5,204 nucleotides of DNA from assembly GCA_031270615.1 (NCBI GenBank), contig JAISXE010000345.1, positions 1 to 5,204 on the forward strand, given 5' to 3'. Both the position numbers and the translations under genes were made by a program. Origin of the DNA: Spirochaetia bacterium (GTDB lineage: Bacteria; Spirochaetota; Spirochaetia; DTKZ01). Positions 4,897-5,204 of this stretch are shown here, piece after piece (the first letter of the stretch is position 1; every line of letters starts with the position of its first letter). The notes under the pieces are model-generated. The model worked only from the letters and a program-made list of their open reading frames with translations, was not told the DNA's origin and ran no database searches.

Positions 4897-5204
4897 ATGA
4901 CGAAAAAAGTAAGGGGGGCAACCCTGAATAAAATGTTTTTTGCCCTTGTTCTGTGCCTGGCGTTTTGCGCTGCCTGTTCTTCCACGGACACGGCTGTCGC
5001 CCAAGAGGCTGTCGCGCCAGGATCCGGCGGCGGCCTGACGGGAACATGGAAGCTGGCGGAAGAGGACGCTTCCTCCCGGGTGCTGAGGTTTCTTCCTGAC
5101 GGCACGGGCACTTTCACTGTCTTCGCGGCTGACGGCCAGGCCGCCAAAACCCTGCCTTTGACCCATGCTTCCGATGACGACACGCGCTTCGGCATTGTGG
5201 GGGA
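4897..5204 (+). CDS. Small putative lipoprotein with lipocalin-like 'GTWKL' start, partial at right edge
   Basis: The frame from ATG 4897 is open to the window end (102 codons seen). It begins MTKKVRGATLNKMFFALV, followed by a hydrophobic run to FCAACSS, with Cys27 the likely lipidation site (Ala-Ala before it, a relaxed lipobox). After a small-residue linker (31-46) comes LTGTWKLAEED, then RVLRFLPDGTGTFTVF. 'GTWKL' followed by 'F.PDGTGTF' is typical of small secreted lipocalin-like proteins of bacteria, whose ligands are mostly unknown. The start is uncertain. ATG 4897 has Lys/Arg for the signal n-region but no SD. ATG 4933 would leave an uncharged 14-residue signal and is 14 nt from AAGGGGGG (4911-4918). 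CTG 4924 lies 5 nt from that run. It is divergent from glmS across 63 bp. The opposite-strand frames are shadows, since this frame carries the coherent signal sequence and domain motif. Confidence 0.68.
   Translation, partial: MTKKVRGATLNKMFFALVLCLAFCAACSSTDTAVAQEAVAPGSGGGLTGTWKLAEEDASSRVLRFLPDGTGTFTVFAADGQAAKTLPLTHASDDDTRFGIVG
4911..4918 (+). promoter_or_regulatory. G-rich SD-like run inside the lipoprotein 5' end
   Basis: AAGGGGGG lies downstream of the ATG at 4897 and upstream of CTG 4924 (5 nt) and ATG 4933 (14 nt), both in the same frame. If used for initiation it would shorten the protein by 9 or 12 residues. Confidence 0.35.

Noticed and set aside
4770..5195. Minus-strand frame overlapping the right-edge lipoprotein and the start of glmS
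   Set aside because: It crosses the divergent promoter region and the glmS start, has no SD, and the plus-strand frame carries a coherent lipoprotein signal and GTWKL motif.

Overview
The window most resembles chromosomal DNA from a GC-rich spirochaete, probably a host-associated (gut-type) Treponema relative. This rests on inference from three things: a C-terminal fragment of the 'VAG..YWLDG..HDL' repeat type, short lipoproteins with relaxed lipoboxes, and the style of the acyltransferase and VWA proteins. No rRNA or other phylogenetic marker is present, so the assignment is tentative. I see no mobile element, CRISPR array, tRNA, rRNA or phage gene.

Layout, left to right. (1) Positions 1-130 hold the end of a repeat-containing protein. 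(2) Positions 131-459 are a gene-free, GC-rich stretch with several inverted repeats and weak promoter candidates. (3) Positions 460-1335 (+) encode a PlsC/GPAT-type phospholipid acyltransferase. (4) Positions 1416-1847 (+) encode a small TPR-like lipoprotein, with its own promoter candidate in the preceding gap. (5) About 42 bp of convergent intergenic DNA follow, with each flanking stop codon in the loop of a short GC hairpin. (6) On the minus strand, glmS (4833-3007) is followed after 10 bp by an exported VWA-domain protein (2996-1890), and the two form an apparent operon. (7) A 63-bp divergent gap (4834-4896) separates glmS from a second small lipoprotein (+), which runs off the right edge; the promoter elements extend into the start of that gene.

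Taken together, most of this is cell-envelope biology: phospholipid synthesis (acyltransferase), amino-sugar supply for peptidoglycan (GlmS), two lipoproteins and one exported VWA protein. Only glmS has a firmly assigned function. No clear new biological system is visible. The items most worth following are the glmS-VWA pairing, the abutting divergent -10 elements upstream of glmS, the uncertain start of the right-edge lipoprotein, and the nested GC-rich structure around 274-330.
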